From the NCBI GenBank assembly GCA_026168455.1, contig CM047427.1, forward strand, positions 65,352,162-65,416,161: a stretch of DNA of 64,000 nt. The letters run 5' to 3'. Numbering within the stretch: position 1 is the first letter of the stretch; each line of letters begins with the position of its first letter. Of this stretch, positions 24,201-37,300 are shown piece after piece. The notes below the pieces were generated by a model. The model had not been told where the DNA came from. It was given only the letters and a program-made list of their open reading frames with translations, and made no database searches. The DNA is from Theocolax elegans (Eukaryota > Arthropoda > Insecta > Hymenoptera > Cerocephalidae). Made by a program: the position numbers and the translations under genes.

Positions 24201-24372
24201 CGCTTCGTTTCATTTTCGACGTAACTAATTGTGTTAATTAATTTAATCTTGAACGTATAATCGATCTATCTATAATCCCTAATAATGGGTTTATTAATAA
24301 ATTCTAATTGTACTAACAATTTATCTTTGACGTTAAAGTTAATGTGAAAATGCGGAAGGGAAATTCGATATA

Positions 24373-24530
24373 CCCTAGTAGAAATGAAACTGTAAATGAA
24401 ATGTAAGTGTAACGCTTTTTATATAGAATATAGCGAGTTGACATAAAAAACCATAGAATACCAAAAAATACCTATTTTATATAATTATTGTGAACTTGTT
24501 TAACCTCAAAATTTAAAATTTCTACCAGGG
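24373..24530. mobile_element. Candidate MITE with 13-bp terminal inverted repeats
   Basis: CCCTAGTAGAAAT at 24373-24385 is matched by the reverse complement of ATTTCTACCAGGG at 24518-24530, with 12 of 13 bases identical. The 158-bp interval is AT-rich and non-coding. No convincing target duplication is visible, so this could be chance. The CCCTRGTAGAAAT ends resemble those of short non-autonomous DNA transposons. Confidence 0.33.
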
Positions 24531-25380
24531 CATTTTTTACACATTTCTATTGATTTAAAAAAAAATTAAATTTTCAACCGCATTTTTCGAATGAATGATC
24601 CAGTAATTAATAAAATGAATATTCAATGTAGTAGGAGCAATTTTGACACATAGCTTATTACGCGATAATCTAACTGTGCCGTAAGCAGGCGTTTGAAAAG
24701 TCGGTGAAAATTTATTAAATATATAGAGGAGACCTCGAATGCAAATACTTGTTAATTAACAATAAATGTTCGAAAACCGACGTGCACGCGCTCGAATGCA
24801 CAACACCCCCGAACTATAAAACGGAAAAGAGAAGGACGGAAAGAAAGATCGAAAAGGGAAGGAGTAGGAGGAGAGATAATTCGAGTGCGTCATACACAAC
24901 GGCGAGTCGACGCGGGGGTGCATCATGTAAATTTTAATTTTCTGCTTGATCTGCCGGATTTCTGCCGCGCCACGGATTTTAACGAGTGTCAGAAACACAG
25001 GAGGGGGTATACCTATTGTTTTGTTTTACAAAACGGCATGATTGTCACGTGTGAAATTTCTCTAATTGAAGATGAAATTATACGATAGCGTTCATGCGCA
25101 TGCATATCTCGAACAAGAATGGTAAGTGTAATTTTATTAATAGATTTTCATCTTCGCCATATATTTTTATAATCAATTGTTCCAATTATAGAGTCTAAAG
25201 CATTATAAAAATTATGTAATTAGGTATAACTTCCTGGGATAACATCTTTATTAACGCTCGAGATTTTTATATTGAAAAGTTTATATTGAAATAAAATAAA
25301 TTTCTCAAAGATTAGAAACACATGGTACATAAGAACCAATAGATTCGAGAATAATACATAGACGACGAGGACTGTTTAGG
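24531..25380. other. Non-coding stretch
   Basis: AT-rich apart from a purine-rich, more balanced patch at about 24770-25020 that carries opposing short frames. No gene is supported. Confidence 0.5.
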
Positions 25381-25759
25381 TAGTCAATTGAAGAGAACCT
25401 CTCGATCAAACAAAGGCACTAAATCAATATTCCCTGTCACTTTTCCGTCTATTTCCGGATTGACGCGCGAGCTGCTTCATCCGATATATCCCTGGCACTC
25501 AGTGAAGACACCGAGTAGTACGTATGACTGTGTCGGAGGAGAGAGACCGAGACCGAAGGAGGGGAGTCGTGCATTGTTAGGAGCGCCTAGGGAATACACC
25601 GCAATGGATCCACGTACATGATAATGAGAATAACGAGGGGCCGCTCGCTGACAGTATTACTCGGTTCTCGGCTCTCCTCTCTCCAAGCGCGTGCCGACGC
25701 CTCCTACTCGGACGCGGACGCCTTCGTCTTGATGTATACACAAGCACCCACACCCGTTC

Positions 25760-25762
<3 letters not shown>
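25381..25762. other. CpG-rich patch upstream of CT repeat
   Basis: Balanced composition with many CpGs. Short overlapping open frames on both strands have no recognisable product. It is a candidate regulatory island on composition only. Confidence 0.4.

Positions 25763-25803
<41 letters not shown>
25763..25803 (+). repeat. CT microsatellite, 41 bp
   Basis: This is an uninterrupted (CT)n of 41 bases, among the longest pure dinucleotide tracts in the window. Confidence 0.9.
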
Positions 25804-25806
<3 letters not shown>

Positions 25807-28136
25807 GCAGTTTTACTGCAGGAGCTAAGACTGAGACTTCTTTTGCATGATCAAACTCACTTTGTTGGGTGATTCATAGTGCTTACAACGCAAACATTTA
25901 GAATTTAGTTTTAGTTATTGAAGCTATGGAAAGGAGTAAAACATCGTACGTTTAAATAGGAAAACAATGGAATTAAAAATTAGCTAAAAATTTTAATTGA
26001 ATATGTTGCAACATTATTTGTCGGGTGTAAGGTTTGGGTATATTTGCAAAATCCTCGATTAATTATTTAATATTGCTTTTTCTAAGTTTTGCACAGGTTC
26101 TCGCCTCTAAATTTTATTTTCAAAACACGTTTTGCAATTTTTCTCTTTGTTTATAACGTATCTGTCACTCCATAAAATTTCCTTACATATTAAACTTTCT
26201 ATCCAAGTATAAAATGTCTCACTCTTGTCAGTCACTTTTTGAGCATTTGTACAGCTGAATACAATTTAAAAAATTCATGTATTGTACTTTATTCGCAAGA
26301 CACTAAATACACTTCACTTTAGTCACATTTTGTTTAAATCATCAAAGGTGATTTCTCGCGGAAAAATAATAAAATGAAAAATGATTATAAAAAAGCTTAT
26401 TTGTAATAGGAGTAATTATCATAGACAAAAGTTTGTTATAAAAAATATGTAAATGAAAAAATAGAGTTACAGATCGACGTAATTACTTTTCGAATATCAA
26501 GATAAAATAATTAACAAGTTTATGGTATGCATAAATCTCGTTTGTAATTTAATCAAAGGGAGAAATCTAATAAAAATTGTAAAAGACTAGCGGTATCGTG
26601 GAAAGTTCCATATCTAAGAGAGCGAGGCGTCTAATAGCGCGACCTCTTTCACCGTAGAAAGTTTGCGCTCGCTGCATACTCGAAAATCTTAAAATGTGCG
26701 AGTTAATAGACGTCGCCCTAAGGTATATAAGGAAAAGGAGGAAAAAGGAAATCGAGAAAAGTTGTTGGAGCTTGTTTCGAGGTATTAGCCTTGAAAATTC
26801 ATTGATTGCGCGTTCTCAAGTCTCAGGACGATCTACGTAAGGCTTGATAATTTAACCGTGTGGCAAAGTTTCGAGTATACGAAATCAACTTATCTCGCGC
26901 AAGCGCTTCGCCCTGCAGTTAGACACTTTAATCTTGAGGCGGGTTATAACCTCGGGCCCGTTGAGACTTAGTCGTGTTATGTATGTATAAGCGCAAAGCC
27001 GCGACTTTATTCGCACGTCGGCGCTTGAATTTTCGAACGGTGCTTTATACCTTACCCGTTTATCGCGATAAAGAGCTTTTCCAACGTTGCAACTTTTCTA
27101 CTATAGTAATGAACTCCATGAAAAGAGATTTCACCTATTTGCCGTAAACAAAAATGCATTCGTTGGAAATGCAATTTTTTTTTGTTGAGAAATACCGAGA
27201 TTAACTTATTGACTCTCTAATACCTAATATGGAGTTGAACATCCATTACGTAAAATTCAATAACATATTACCAATTTATCACTTGAAAGTTTGCATTTAA
27301 AATATTATTGACAAAAATTTTATAACTTTAATAATTTTTAATGCTTGAACAAGGTATACGCAAATAATAAACCAGATAACATTGGAAATGTGTAGTACTG
27401 TAAAACGGAAATGTCAAAATGATTTTATATATAATATTGACAATTCCGTTCTATGTAAATGGACTACAATTTCACCGTTATATTAGTGATATTAATACTT
27501 TGTATGAAATATGTAATTCATATAAATAATAATTATAAGCTTTTATAAAACTAGATATTTGTTTTAAATCTTGGTAAATAATAAATTAATTAATAAAGTA
27601 ATAATAATGAATTTGTATATACAACGCTATTTTCATAGTTATATGAATATACTGAATAGTTATATGCAGGTACTCGAAATTGAAAGTAAAATGCGGCTAA
27701 TTATAGATAGTGTATTTGTTAAATTTAGCAGTAATAATGGACTAAGGGAAAACAGTTAATTAGATAATGTTACACAGCGTATGAAGCACGTCTAATTTTC
27801 GAAAATCTGTTGTGCAACCTACATTATGCATGCATAACTTGGTGCTGATGATCCTTTAACAAATATCCGTCTATATTTTGAACAATATACATTTCCAATA
27901 AGCAAACTAGTAAAAATTAAAATTTGTAATTTAAAATGATTAACAAACCATCTTAAATTAATTAATACATTGAAATAAAAAATAGTTTAAAGCAGTCAAA
28001 CTAGGTGAAATGCATATCAACTTTAAAACTTAGTTCGCTAGCTTGTCAGCAGATAAATTACAATAGCGTAGTCACGAAAGTGCATCTTTAATCTTTATAA
28101 TTGTAGTAGGTACGTAAACGCCTCTAAGAGATATAA
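25804..28136. other. Non-coding stretch with one balanced patch
   Basis: AT-rich at both ends. From about 26580 to 27110 the composition is more balanced and CpG-containing, without stable open frames. No gene, RNA or repeat is recognised, except a short duplication of ATAGTTATATG near 27635 and 27656. Confidence 0.5.
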
Positions 28137-28178
28137 GTGTATCTAGGTGTTGGGTTATTTGGTCACGGAAGAAAAAGA

Positions 28179-28556
28179 ATGTCGCTAAATTTGTCACTTC
28201 TAATCGTTATAATTTGTACTTTGGGAAAGTGTACCGTCAAGACATGTATATATTCAGTGACCTCAATCAAGACACAAATGACATTAACAGCCGTCGTCCA
28301 GTTCAACCCCCGTTTCCTTCCTCCTACTGGGACTCTTAAGCACGAAGACGTTGGGTGTCGTACAATTTGCATCAAAGTAAAACGCGACCCACGGAGTATA
28401 GGGCGTTCAGAACTTCTCGTCATCGAATTTCGAACTGTTATATATATAGTCCTCTTCCTGCATTGTGTTCCGCTAGACATACACTCATATATATATATAT
28501 ATATACACGTATACGAATGTGCAGAATGTCCTGTGAACTGTTGTAATGCCAGTTAG
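28179..28556 (+). CDS. Hypothetical 125-residue ORF with signal-like start, doubtful
   Basis: The internal ATG at 28179 (A at -3) opens a frame beginning MSLNLSLLIVIICTLGKC, which resembles a secretory signal peptide. The remainder has scattered cysteines ending in YECAECPVNCCNAS, as in small secreted proteins. Against it, an Ile-Tyr repeat near the C-terminus is encoded directly by a TA microsatellite (28487-28504), a 105-codon minus-strand frame (28163-28480) overlaps, and no family is recognised. The frame can be extended upstream to 28137. I consider it probably non-coding. Confidence 0.13.
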   Translation: MSLNLSLLIVIICTLGKCTVKTCIYSVTSIKTQMTLTAVVQFNPRFLPPTGTLKHEDVGCRTICIKVKRDPRSIGRSELLVIEFRTVIYIVLFLHCVPLDIHSYIYIYIHVYECAECPVNCCNAS

Positions 28557-31500
28557 ACATCGGCTCGATCGTCTCTCTATTTGTTTCTTATTGGCACTTC
28601 GTTTTGAAATTATGCAAAATAAATTTAATAACTTTATACGTATATATAATAATTTGAGAGTATACGATTTATTTTTAAAAATAACAATGCATATCTGTTA
28701 TAATTTATTAATATTACTAATATGCGTGAATAATTAATAAAAAAATAATTTCATAAAGTTTACGTTGCTTTGATATGGAAATTTAGTGTTTGAAGTAAGT
28801 AATACTAATTACTCAAAAAATACGCACTGGCGCAAACAGTATATGAAATAAAAAAAATCTTATGACAATTAAATTTTGTGGCGAATGCTGCTATTAAACT
28901 GATTACAAAAAATATTCATAATTATCTCGAAATTTATATAGATTGTAAAAATAATCATACATATAACTTTATCTTTCATTTTTAAGTATTAATTTTCTTA
29001 AATTAGATTTAAATTAAATGATTTAATAGATAAATGGGAAGAAGTAATGACATATATACACTACTAACTATATTATAAATAGAAATAATTTTATAAAAAA
29101 TGTTTCCCACTAAATAATCTATTATATTTAAAAAAATAATACAATGTAATTGTGACTGAAGAAAAAAAATGAGAGCGTAATTGTTTAATATATGCAGTAA
29201 AATCTATCATCTATGTGTTTACATTAAGCTCGGCCTATATTCAACTTTCAACGGCACTCCGTATCGAATGGTTCTCCAAGCTTCTCCGAGCATCTCTGAG
29301 CTTCTCTCCTGTGGCATATAGGTGGATTCCTTGGAGAACTTCGGTTTCCCTCTTGTCCGACGTGCGCGCGGCCGTCTGGCTAATTCATTTCACGAATTAT
29401 TTGCCTCTCGCAAGTAATTACTCTCGCCCCCATCCACCCATCCCTCTTCCCTGATATGCGTCGGCTTACATATTACCACTAGCTTTGGATCTTCAATATT
29501 TCGCAAATATATTCAAAGTAACTGACTTGACCTAACTCAAACATACTGCGGCTGTAATTTATACGAATTTCAAAAAATCGCATGAGAAACTAATTCCAAT
29601 TTCGTTAATCGCGTTAAAATATTTATAATTTAAGTTATTTCATTTGCCCGTATTTACAATAACTATATACGCTTATACAATCTGAGTTAAATGAGTATTA
29701 TATATACAATTGATGAGCGAATAAACTGTGTTACAAAAACCCCTAATTTTATTTAAAATTGGTGAAATAAATGAAAACCAAATTGTACAACAAATAATAA
29801 ATGAGCTCTTGCTAAACAAATGTCACTCAACTATACTTTATAATAATGATAAAATATACGTATTTGTAAATACTAATAATTGAATTGACTGCTCGTATAT
29901 TTTCATGTCGGTTATAATCAATTTATAAGTTATTCATACATATTCGATAGCAAATTTCTCTTTTATAATTATATTGTTTGCGTATTGCGAGAATTTGAGT
30001 ACATTAACCACTTCTAAATAAATATATATATGAGACAGATGTCACAAATTCTGACTAAAATTAAATCGTACTATTTAAAATTAATTTTCTTGTTATCTTC
30101 AATTTAATGAACGGCGCGCTAATCATTATCGCTGCGTACGTGATAGTGGTACGTATTCGTACATGTACACACACACACACACATATATATATTTATATAT
30201 GCACACAAATTATAAAGTTAGCTTTGAAATGAGAATTAAATAATTGAGAACGTACCCTAGATCAGATGAGTGTATCGGTCGGTGATTGAATTTACCCGGC
30301 AAGTCAGCGCTACCAACGCTTTGATCTTCTACAGTCTGTTAATTAATTACTCATCTCCGCGAGTAATTTGGATTTCAAACATCCTATATCTAAATTATCG
30401 ACGTCGGTTATTATTCTTATCATACATTTCTATATCATATGTATCTGTAATAGACTATCAAGTTACACTATTTAAATCCTTAATTTAATATTTATGATGA
30501 CACATTTATGTACGTTATATATAATTTTTGTATTTATTATTTTTATTCAAAAGGCTAGAGTATGATCGAAAACGATAAATGTAATCAGTTGGAATTTATG
30601 TATTATAAAAGCATCTTTAAAGTTCTCCTAATTAACAATTTCATGTGTCTTTGTTCTATTATAAGTATATATTGTACTTACATCTGAATTTCAGAAATAC
30701 ATCTGCATCTTCATAAATTTGAAATTAATATTTTTTTTGTCTTATTATTATGATGGGTTTTTCATTCGATAAATTGTGTATAATGTTTCGATACGGAATC
30801 CTATATATACAAGAAATATTGTAGTTAATTAATACAAAAATAATTATACATTGTACACATGAAATTTAAATAAATATATTAAAAGTAAAATATTCTTCAT
30901 TACGTGGAATTTACGAAACTGATAATACACCTATTTATTAAATATAAATACACTAAATATTTTAAAAATCAATATAAAATTAATGCGTTAAAATATATGC
31001 GATATGCATTAATATTTTCTAGTTATTGAGTAGAATCATAGTCAATCTAGTATGAATTTAATATAATATTGACGTTAATATTTAATAAAATTTTATTTAA
31101 AAATATCTATTCTAATGAAAATAAAAAGATATCTAATTAGTGCCTGTACTTTTTTTGAGATAAAATATTAATGGAAAATTTATAAAATTGTGTTAATAAT
31201 ATTGATATAATGTAAAATAACTTGATTAAATAAAAGAATATAAAAATTTATGCACTTAAGGAGTAAAATAGACATTTATATACCCGGGAAAATTTTTCAC
31301 TCTGATCATTTAAAAAGTTATTTAAAAGATATATTTATATTAATATAAATAAATTTAATTTTATATTTGCAGAAGAAGGCTAAACAAAATGATCAAAACA
31401 AAAAAGTATGTCTATGATGAATAAAATGGGTCTACGGGGAATAAAGTGAGTCTATAAGGAGGAATAAAAAGCAATTCCTCTGCATTCGTAGAGGTTAATA

Positions 31501-31571
31501 AAGTAAATTAAAATTGTAGTCATGTAACTTATTCAAGTGTAACAAGTAAAAATGCCAAAAAGAATAGATAA
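28557..31571. other. AT-rich non-coding stretch
   Basis: No gene is seen. A GC-richer patch spans about 29220-29460, and a CA repeat lies at 30167-30182 followed by TA repeats. The rest is long unbroken AT-rich sequence. Confidence 0.55.
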
Positions 31572-31612
31572 GGGTGGGGGTTGTGCAATGGGAGGGGGGG
31601 AGGGGGGTTGGG
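31572..31612 (+). other. G-quadruplex-forming tract
   Basis: Plus-strand G-runs of 3, 5, 3, 7, 6 and 3 bases stand within 41 bases, several separated by a single A or T and one by nine bases. At least one intramolecular G4 with short loops is possible. It forms the left border of a CpG-rich island. Confidence 0.7.
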
Positions 31613-31840
31613 TAATACCTTTGTTAATCGATCGGGAATTGGGTCTCTTGACGCAGTGGTCGGAGGTAACGAGGCGCGGGCAGTTATAGCGATCCGAAGC
31701 ATCAGCCGCGTTGCCGGTACCGCGGGTAAATTGCGCTAAATGGCGAGTGTGTTATCGCGCTCCTAATATAACGTCGAGAGCTGCGGCTCGCGCGCGGCCA
31801 ATGAGGCCCACCATATACTGTAGGCCGAGTCCTGTGGTTT
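31613..31840. promoter_or_regulatory. CpG island between G-tract and C-tract
   Basis: This segment of about 230 bases is strikingly CpG-rich (CGCGCGCGGCC, GGTACCGCGGG) in AT-rich surroundings. A G-tract lies on its left and a C-tract on its right. Such islands in insect genomes often mark promoters or enhancers. No transcript start is provable from sequence. Open frames on both strands through it (31702-32007) are composition artefacts. Confidence 0.35.
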
Positions 31841-31909
31841 ACCCCTCTCCCAGCCCCTCTCGTCCCCTCCCCCCTCCCCCCTTCCCACCTCCACCGCCCT
31901 CCGCCCAAC
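31841..31909 (-). other. C-rich tract (minus-strand G4 or i-motif)
   Basis: The plus strand is almost pure C and T with C-runs of 4, 3, 4, 4, 6, 6 and 3. The minus strand therefore has G-runs able to form a quadruplex and the plus strand could form an i-motif. It mirrors the G-tract at 31572-31612 across the CpG island. Confidence 0.65.
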
Positions 31910-32840
31910 TACCCTCTTTACCTAGTTGGATCTCTCGCTCTACCTCGGTATGCGTAATAATCGTATACCGGTCTCTGACTGCGTATAACGACGCCATAAA
32001 CCTATAGAAGGAAGGGGTGAGTGCTAACTCGAGAGTGTTGACACGACGGCTATCCTCGGCAATTCTACTTATGCATTCTTTATATACATTTTTATTACAG
32101 GTTTTTGCATATTTGTGAAATTTTACTCTTTACAATGTTATATGAGTGTTCGATGAGAAATCATATTATACACGATTTTTCAAATTAAACTGCTGGAAAT
32201 GAATATCACGATGCAGGGGCCACGTAACGTATGTAAAATTATAGGACATTTATTATCGATAATTTAGTTGATATACAGATTGCAATCAGATAATTATGAT
32301 TTTGAGGTAAGAAATATAATATTCATTGCACTTCTATTTTACTAATGTAACATAAAAATGTGCATATGCCGTGACTGTAGTTGAGTATATGTATTATACA
32401 CATTAAGAGACTTTCTCTTTCTCTTTTAGCGAGTACTTTCTTTGCATGGGTTGCAAGGTAGACCATACTAATATGTATATATTTACCTTACTTGACTAAG
32501 TATGATTAGTGCTATTAACTACAGAGTAGAGTTTATATGCGATACTTGGGGCAATAATAATCTTCATTATTAATGTGGAACTTGATGTAAGTTCGTATAA
32601 CTGAATTTCCTAAGACAAATAAAACAAAGTAATACAGATTCTAATAGTTTGCTGTTTTGCTTAGGTTATTCAAAAAAGTACGATATAATATTGTCTATTT
32701 TTTTTAGAAAATTAATAATTTTGGAGATAATTTATTTAAATGACCTAATCAACTACTTTATACAAGTATGGTTTTCGTTTGGTCAAATTAATACTCGAAT
32801 CTCCAGCGTTTCGCATATCTAGTCCATTAGACTGTATTTG
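31910..32840. other. Non-coding stretch
   Basis: Balanced composition to about 32060, then AT-rich. No gene is supported. A strong acceptor/donor-like pair at 32429 and 32458 is discussed among the rejected observations. Confidence 0.5.
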
Positions 32841-32942
32841 CGTCTATTAAGTGACTTTTGCAAGCATCGAGAGAGGGATAAAGCAGCTCGAGTTCAAATA
32901 TCGCGAGAAAACGAGCATTCGATCTTATTATTCCGACACTGA

Positions 32943-33188
32943 TTGGGATACGTGCTACGAAACTCAAAATCGGAATTAGATAAACTTCCTGGCCTTGACC
33001 ACAGACTGGCCAGATTGGAACATCTTTCTTTCAAACGAAAGGAATCCTTGAATATACACGGACGAGGAAATGTCAATCACACCCATAGTCTGGTGGAACA
33101 CTGTATTTCCGTACATGGACAATACGCGAGACCTAGAGGCTCGCGATGTCAACATCGAAAAAGAGGATCAGAACTAAGACATCAATAG
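32943..33188 (+). CDS. Hypothetical 81-codon ORF, doubtful
   Basis: The frame opens MGYVLRNSKSELDKLPGLDH and has a mixed, protein-like composition without low-complexity runs, rich in Arg, His and Leu and ending GSELRHQ. No domain is recognised. It lies in a patch (32840-33190) that is less AT-rich than its flanks. A minus-strand frame overlaps its first half. It could be a fragment of an exon or chance; I favour chance. Confidence 0.12.
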   Translation: MGYVLRNSKSELDKLPGLDHRLARLEHLSFKRKESLNIHGRGNVNHTHSLVEHCISVHGQYARPRGSRCQHRKRGSELRHQ

Positions 33189-34620
33189 AAAGATCATATT
33201 ATTTCTTGTTAATCATTGTTACATTGCAATGAATTTAATTTAATTGCATATTAATATTTAAAACGCAAAAAAAATCGGTAATTATAAATGTCAGTTTAAT
33301 CAAACTTGTTGGAAAAAATGTACAATCTCGTTTCCTCCGTTGTCGAACCTTTTGAGAAATAAATCCGATCCACTGCGTAAGAGTTATTAACCGAGCTCGG
33401 TCACACACGTATACCCATCGTGATAATAATGCGATTATGTAATGGAATAAAATAGCCTGAAAAGTAATATTTTACGAGTTAAAATTAGCAAATTAATTTC
33501 TGCGAAGCGGTAACATTAATAGGGTAGTAAAAACCTACGTATATATACATAAGCTTATTAAAAAGAATCCCCGTCAGCTTTATAATCCAAGGCCATTAAC
33601 GTCCGGATATAAAGCTAATTCGGAAACTCAACACCTCCATTACAAACTTATCTAATTGCCATCAAAAAGTCAAGACCGCCGCCGCGAAGAGTCGAGCTGC
33701 TTCCACTCTTCCCTCTCCCTCTCTCTCTCTCTCGCTTATTTGTTCAAAAGACGAACAACGAAGTATATACTCGCAACGTATAGATATATACCGAACTCAT
33801 CATAGAAACTGATAATGATAGGAAAGGGGGAATTGACTGTCTTTGTGAATGAACGATCAAAGAACTTTAACCTAGAAGCGTTCCGGATTTTCTCGGTCTT
33901 TCGCCGAGGCTTTGTCACACGCGAACATGTGGGCGAGAGTGTAGGCGAGACCGTGCACCGGAGTGCACGGAGTAATCCACATCCTTTTACTACTATATAT
34001 GCGCGGCACTCTTATACGTACGTATACAGCGTATACCAACTCCCTTTTCGATCTTCTCTTTTCAAGTACCTTTATCGTTCTTCCTTTTGAGCCAGCGTTT
34101 TCGTACGTGTAAACTCTATCGACATCCACCGAGGCAAACCGCAAAACCACTGGGCTCCGAAGGCTCCAGAAAGCAAGAAACCAAGGAAGAAAGATAGGGG
34201 AAGAGGACGAACGGACATATAGAGTGATCCCTCGCGTGTCATCGGGCTTTTTAGTTTGTGGTTTCTCCTCTCTTTCGATCACCGATCACGATTCGATCTT
34301 CTGATCTCTAAGTTAGCCTTCAAACGCGGTTCGCCATTCGCTTATACATTCCATTATATCATCTTCCTTCCCCTCCTCTCGTTTTTTTTACATCTGTACC
34401 TTTACTTTTCTTTAATATACGCGCACGAAAAGAAGGTGAGAGACATTTATTTTCGCGTCCCGGCAAATTGGACCATGCAGTTACGCTAAGAGAAGTTTTT
34501 CGAAATGCACACAGAAAGACCTTATAACGATGTCGGAAGAAGGTACTCTACTCACTTTGTCTGCTGACGATCGCCTCAAGGAAGATGAATCGATGCCTTC
34601 CACTCCTTTCTGCAACAGGA
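33189..34620. other. Non-coding stretch with CpG-containing patch
   Basis: AT-rich to about 33590, then more balanced to 34620 with a CT repeat at 33711-33733. Opposing frames of 91 codons (33815-34090 plus) and 136 codons (33872-34282 minus) overlap and match nothing known. No gene is supported. Confidence 0.5.
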
Positions 34621-37300
34621 AATAAGCATTTTTAGTTTCAGAAATATATTGAGCAAGGAAATATGGTAAATTAATCTAAGTTCCTAATAATAAGAAAAAT
34701 AATAGATCACTAATTAGAACGGTCACACATTGTCATTTTTATTTTATTATAATTTATAAGTTACTTAACTATATTGAGATTACGTATTTTATTTAATTGA
34801 AAAGTGGTATAAATAAAAGTTAAAGCAAGTCGAAGATAAGTATTTAAATACGTAGATTTTATTTTTAATAAGGAAGGAAACTATAAAGACCATATAATAG
34901 AGTTAAGGAAAAAAGGAATATAGTATAGCTGAAACAAAAATGGTTTTAGGAGAGAATAAACGTAAGACAGACTTTAAAAGAAGAAAAATACGTTTTAATT
35001 ATTTAGTAAAAATTACGATAGTACGTGGCATTTAATTACAGAAAAAAATTATATCTATTTTATAGCTTGGTATTTATACACTAAAGTATAGATATTTTTT
35101 AAAAAAATATATGTATGGCTCAAATAAGAGTAGAATGGAAATTAGAGCAATACATTTTTAAATAAGCTTATTAAAATCTACTAAAAAACGAAATAAAATA
35201 ATGTTAATTCATCCTAATAATAATTCAACTAGAATAAACTTTTAAAAAATGTAGATTTTGCTACATAATTGAAAATTTGACGTATCTTTAGTTAGTAAAC
35301 CAATCGAAAAATTATGCGTAACAGAGATTCGAATTCGTGAAACCAATATTTGAAGAGATGCGACAACAAAATCATTAGATTTACATACGGTTCATTACAT
35401 TATGCAGCGGAAAAGTATAATAAAGGCTGTTAAGATGTTTTAGTCGTTTGACATAGAAATTATGACGAACGATGATATTTCGTATATATCTATACAAAAT
35501 AATAGTATAAATGTGCGTAGAAAATAAAAAATTGTCACTTGTTTTTTGTTCTGAATAATATCTTACATAATTATTATATATGAAATAGTATATAAAACAT
35601 TGCGAAATGAAAAAAATTACGCGTACCTAAATGAACAGCATAAAATTTCCACAAGTCTCAGTTAATGTTTGAATTGAAATTGCGCTTCAAAAATTGTAAG
35701 AAACATAAAATAGCAGTTTCAACGGCAATAACAATCTGTCATATTCGTCGAGTTGCATGTGTGCACGTGCTTCACCAAACTCACGCAAAATAAAAAAAAA
35801 CATAGAAAGAGAAATAAAATAAAACGCTTGAATACGAGAAAAAAGTGAAACAGTTCACAATAATCACTACATTGGTTCGCAAATTACTGGTCTTTAGACT
35901 GGGAGGCAATATTCCCCTTCTTTAGTACCCTCACTTTGAACGCGACATATTTTCGGTTGTAGCCATTGCTGTTCGAGCACAATTACCCATATTATTATAT
36001 TTATTAAACTTCAGTATTTAAGCTTCGTTATTTATTAATTATACCGTATAATACTGGTAATTTTGGATTATCGAATTTGTAAATTAATAATATCTGAAAA
36101 GTATTCATACATTCTTGCAATTTCTCTTACAGTAATAAAAATGCATTACGTATTTAAGTTTTGGTATGTATCTGAGCTCAAATATACGTGCCATGTGGAC
36201 GAAATTTCGCGGAAAATCATTAAAAATATTTAGTTTCAAAATTTTGGTAAAATCGTAGCTAATGAGCAGTATACACATACAATCACATACCCAATTGTTG
36301 ATTAGTTAAAGCAAATCCGTGTTCATAGAATAATTTTATGTTAATAAAAGCTAATAATTGTATATATTTTGATTGATATATACAGAAAGTACAAGTATTA
36401 AACTTCCGTTTAGCGATTTAAAAAAAAAAAAAATAACTGCTACTTTTAAAGTAAGCAACAATCTAAGAAAAAAACGCGAAGTACCAATTTCTGATCAGTA
36501 AATTTTCGATATGTATGCCAATTCCTAGTTAAGCGTACTAACCAATTAACAATTATTTAACTTTTAAATTGCATGTAGCAACGATTATATTTATGCAAAT
36601 CTTATTATTTTATTAAAATATTATAATAATGATCAGAAATTTGTTCATTATCGACAATAGTATGTTTTCTAAATTTACCAAAAGTTTAACAGAAAATATT
36701 TAAAACTCATTGCAAACATATGGCAATTAATTTACATGAAATAATTAAAAAACTGTATCGTTCGGAGACTGAAACCTCTAATCTTTTATTTTACCGCAAG
36801 TCAGCTATTTTTACGTTTTTGAGCATACGTTGATTTTAGTTTAAGTATAAAAATAATTGACCCAAACTTCAATATTCATGATCTTAAGCTAATGTAAAGT
36901 TAAGAATAATACACACTGTTTTACTCTAAATTTAAATTTAGATGATTTTCATGATGAAACTATTCAAAATCGTGAATTCTTTTTATCATTTATGATTTTG
37001 TGATTTGACCTATGCTAAAATTGTAAAATTGAATTTATGTAATTATGTACATTAAAATCGATTGTGTCTTGTTTAAAATACATATCTAAACATATTATTA
37101 TGTTAGCGACCTTTTCTATCATTATAAATAAATAGATTTGCATAAATATAAACTTGAACTGTTACGAAAAATTGTTAAGTTCAATTAGTAGATAAATCAG
37201 TTAAATTTCATTTTTATCGAGAATCTTCGAAAAGCTCATGTTTATATCGGACGAAATATAAGTTATAAAAATGTATATAAGTGAAACCCAAGTCAACAAA
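34621..37300. other. AT-rich non-coding stretch
   Basis: No gene, RNA or transposon is recognised. A run of 14 A lies at 36420-36433. Confidence 0.6.

Noticed and set aside
32430..32457. 28-nt microexon-like segment between a strong pyrimidine-AG acceptor and a GTAGAC donor
   Set aside because: Such pairs occur by chance in AT/pyrimidine-rich DNA. The length is not a multiple of three and no neighbouring exon is evident.
32663..32750. TTAGGTTATTCAAAAAAGTA with ACCTAA about 70 bases later, a mariner-like start and end
   Set aside because: Only six terminal bases are inverted, and AT-rich background makes this unconvincing.
33872..34282. 136-codon minus-strand ORF
   Set aside because: No recognisable motif. 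An opposing ORF overlaps it, and the patch is simply low in AT-type stop triplets.
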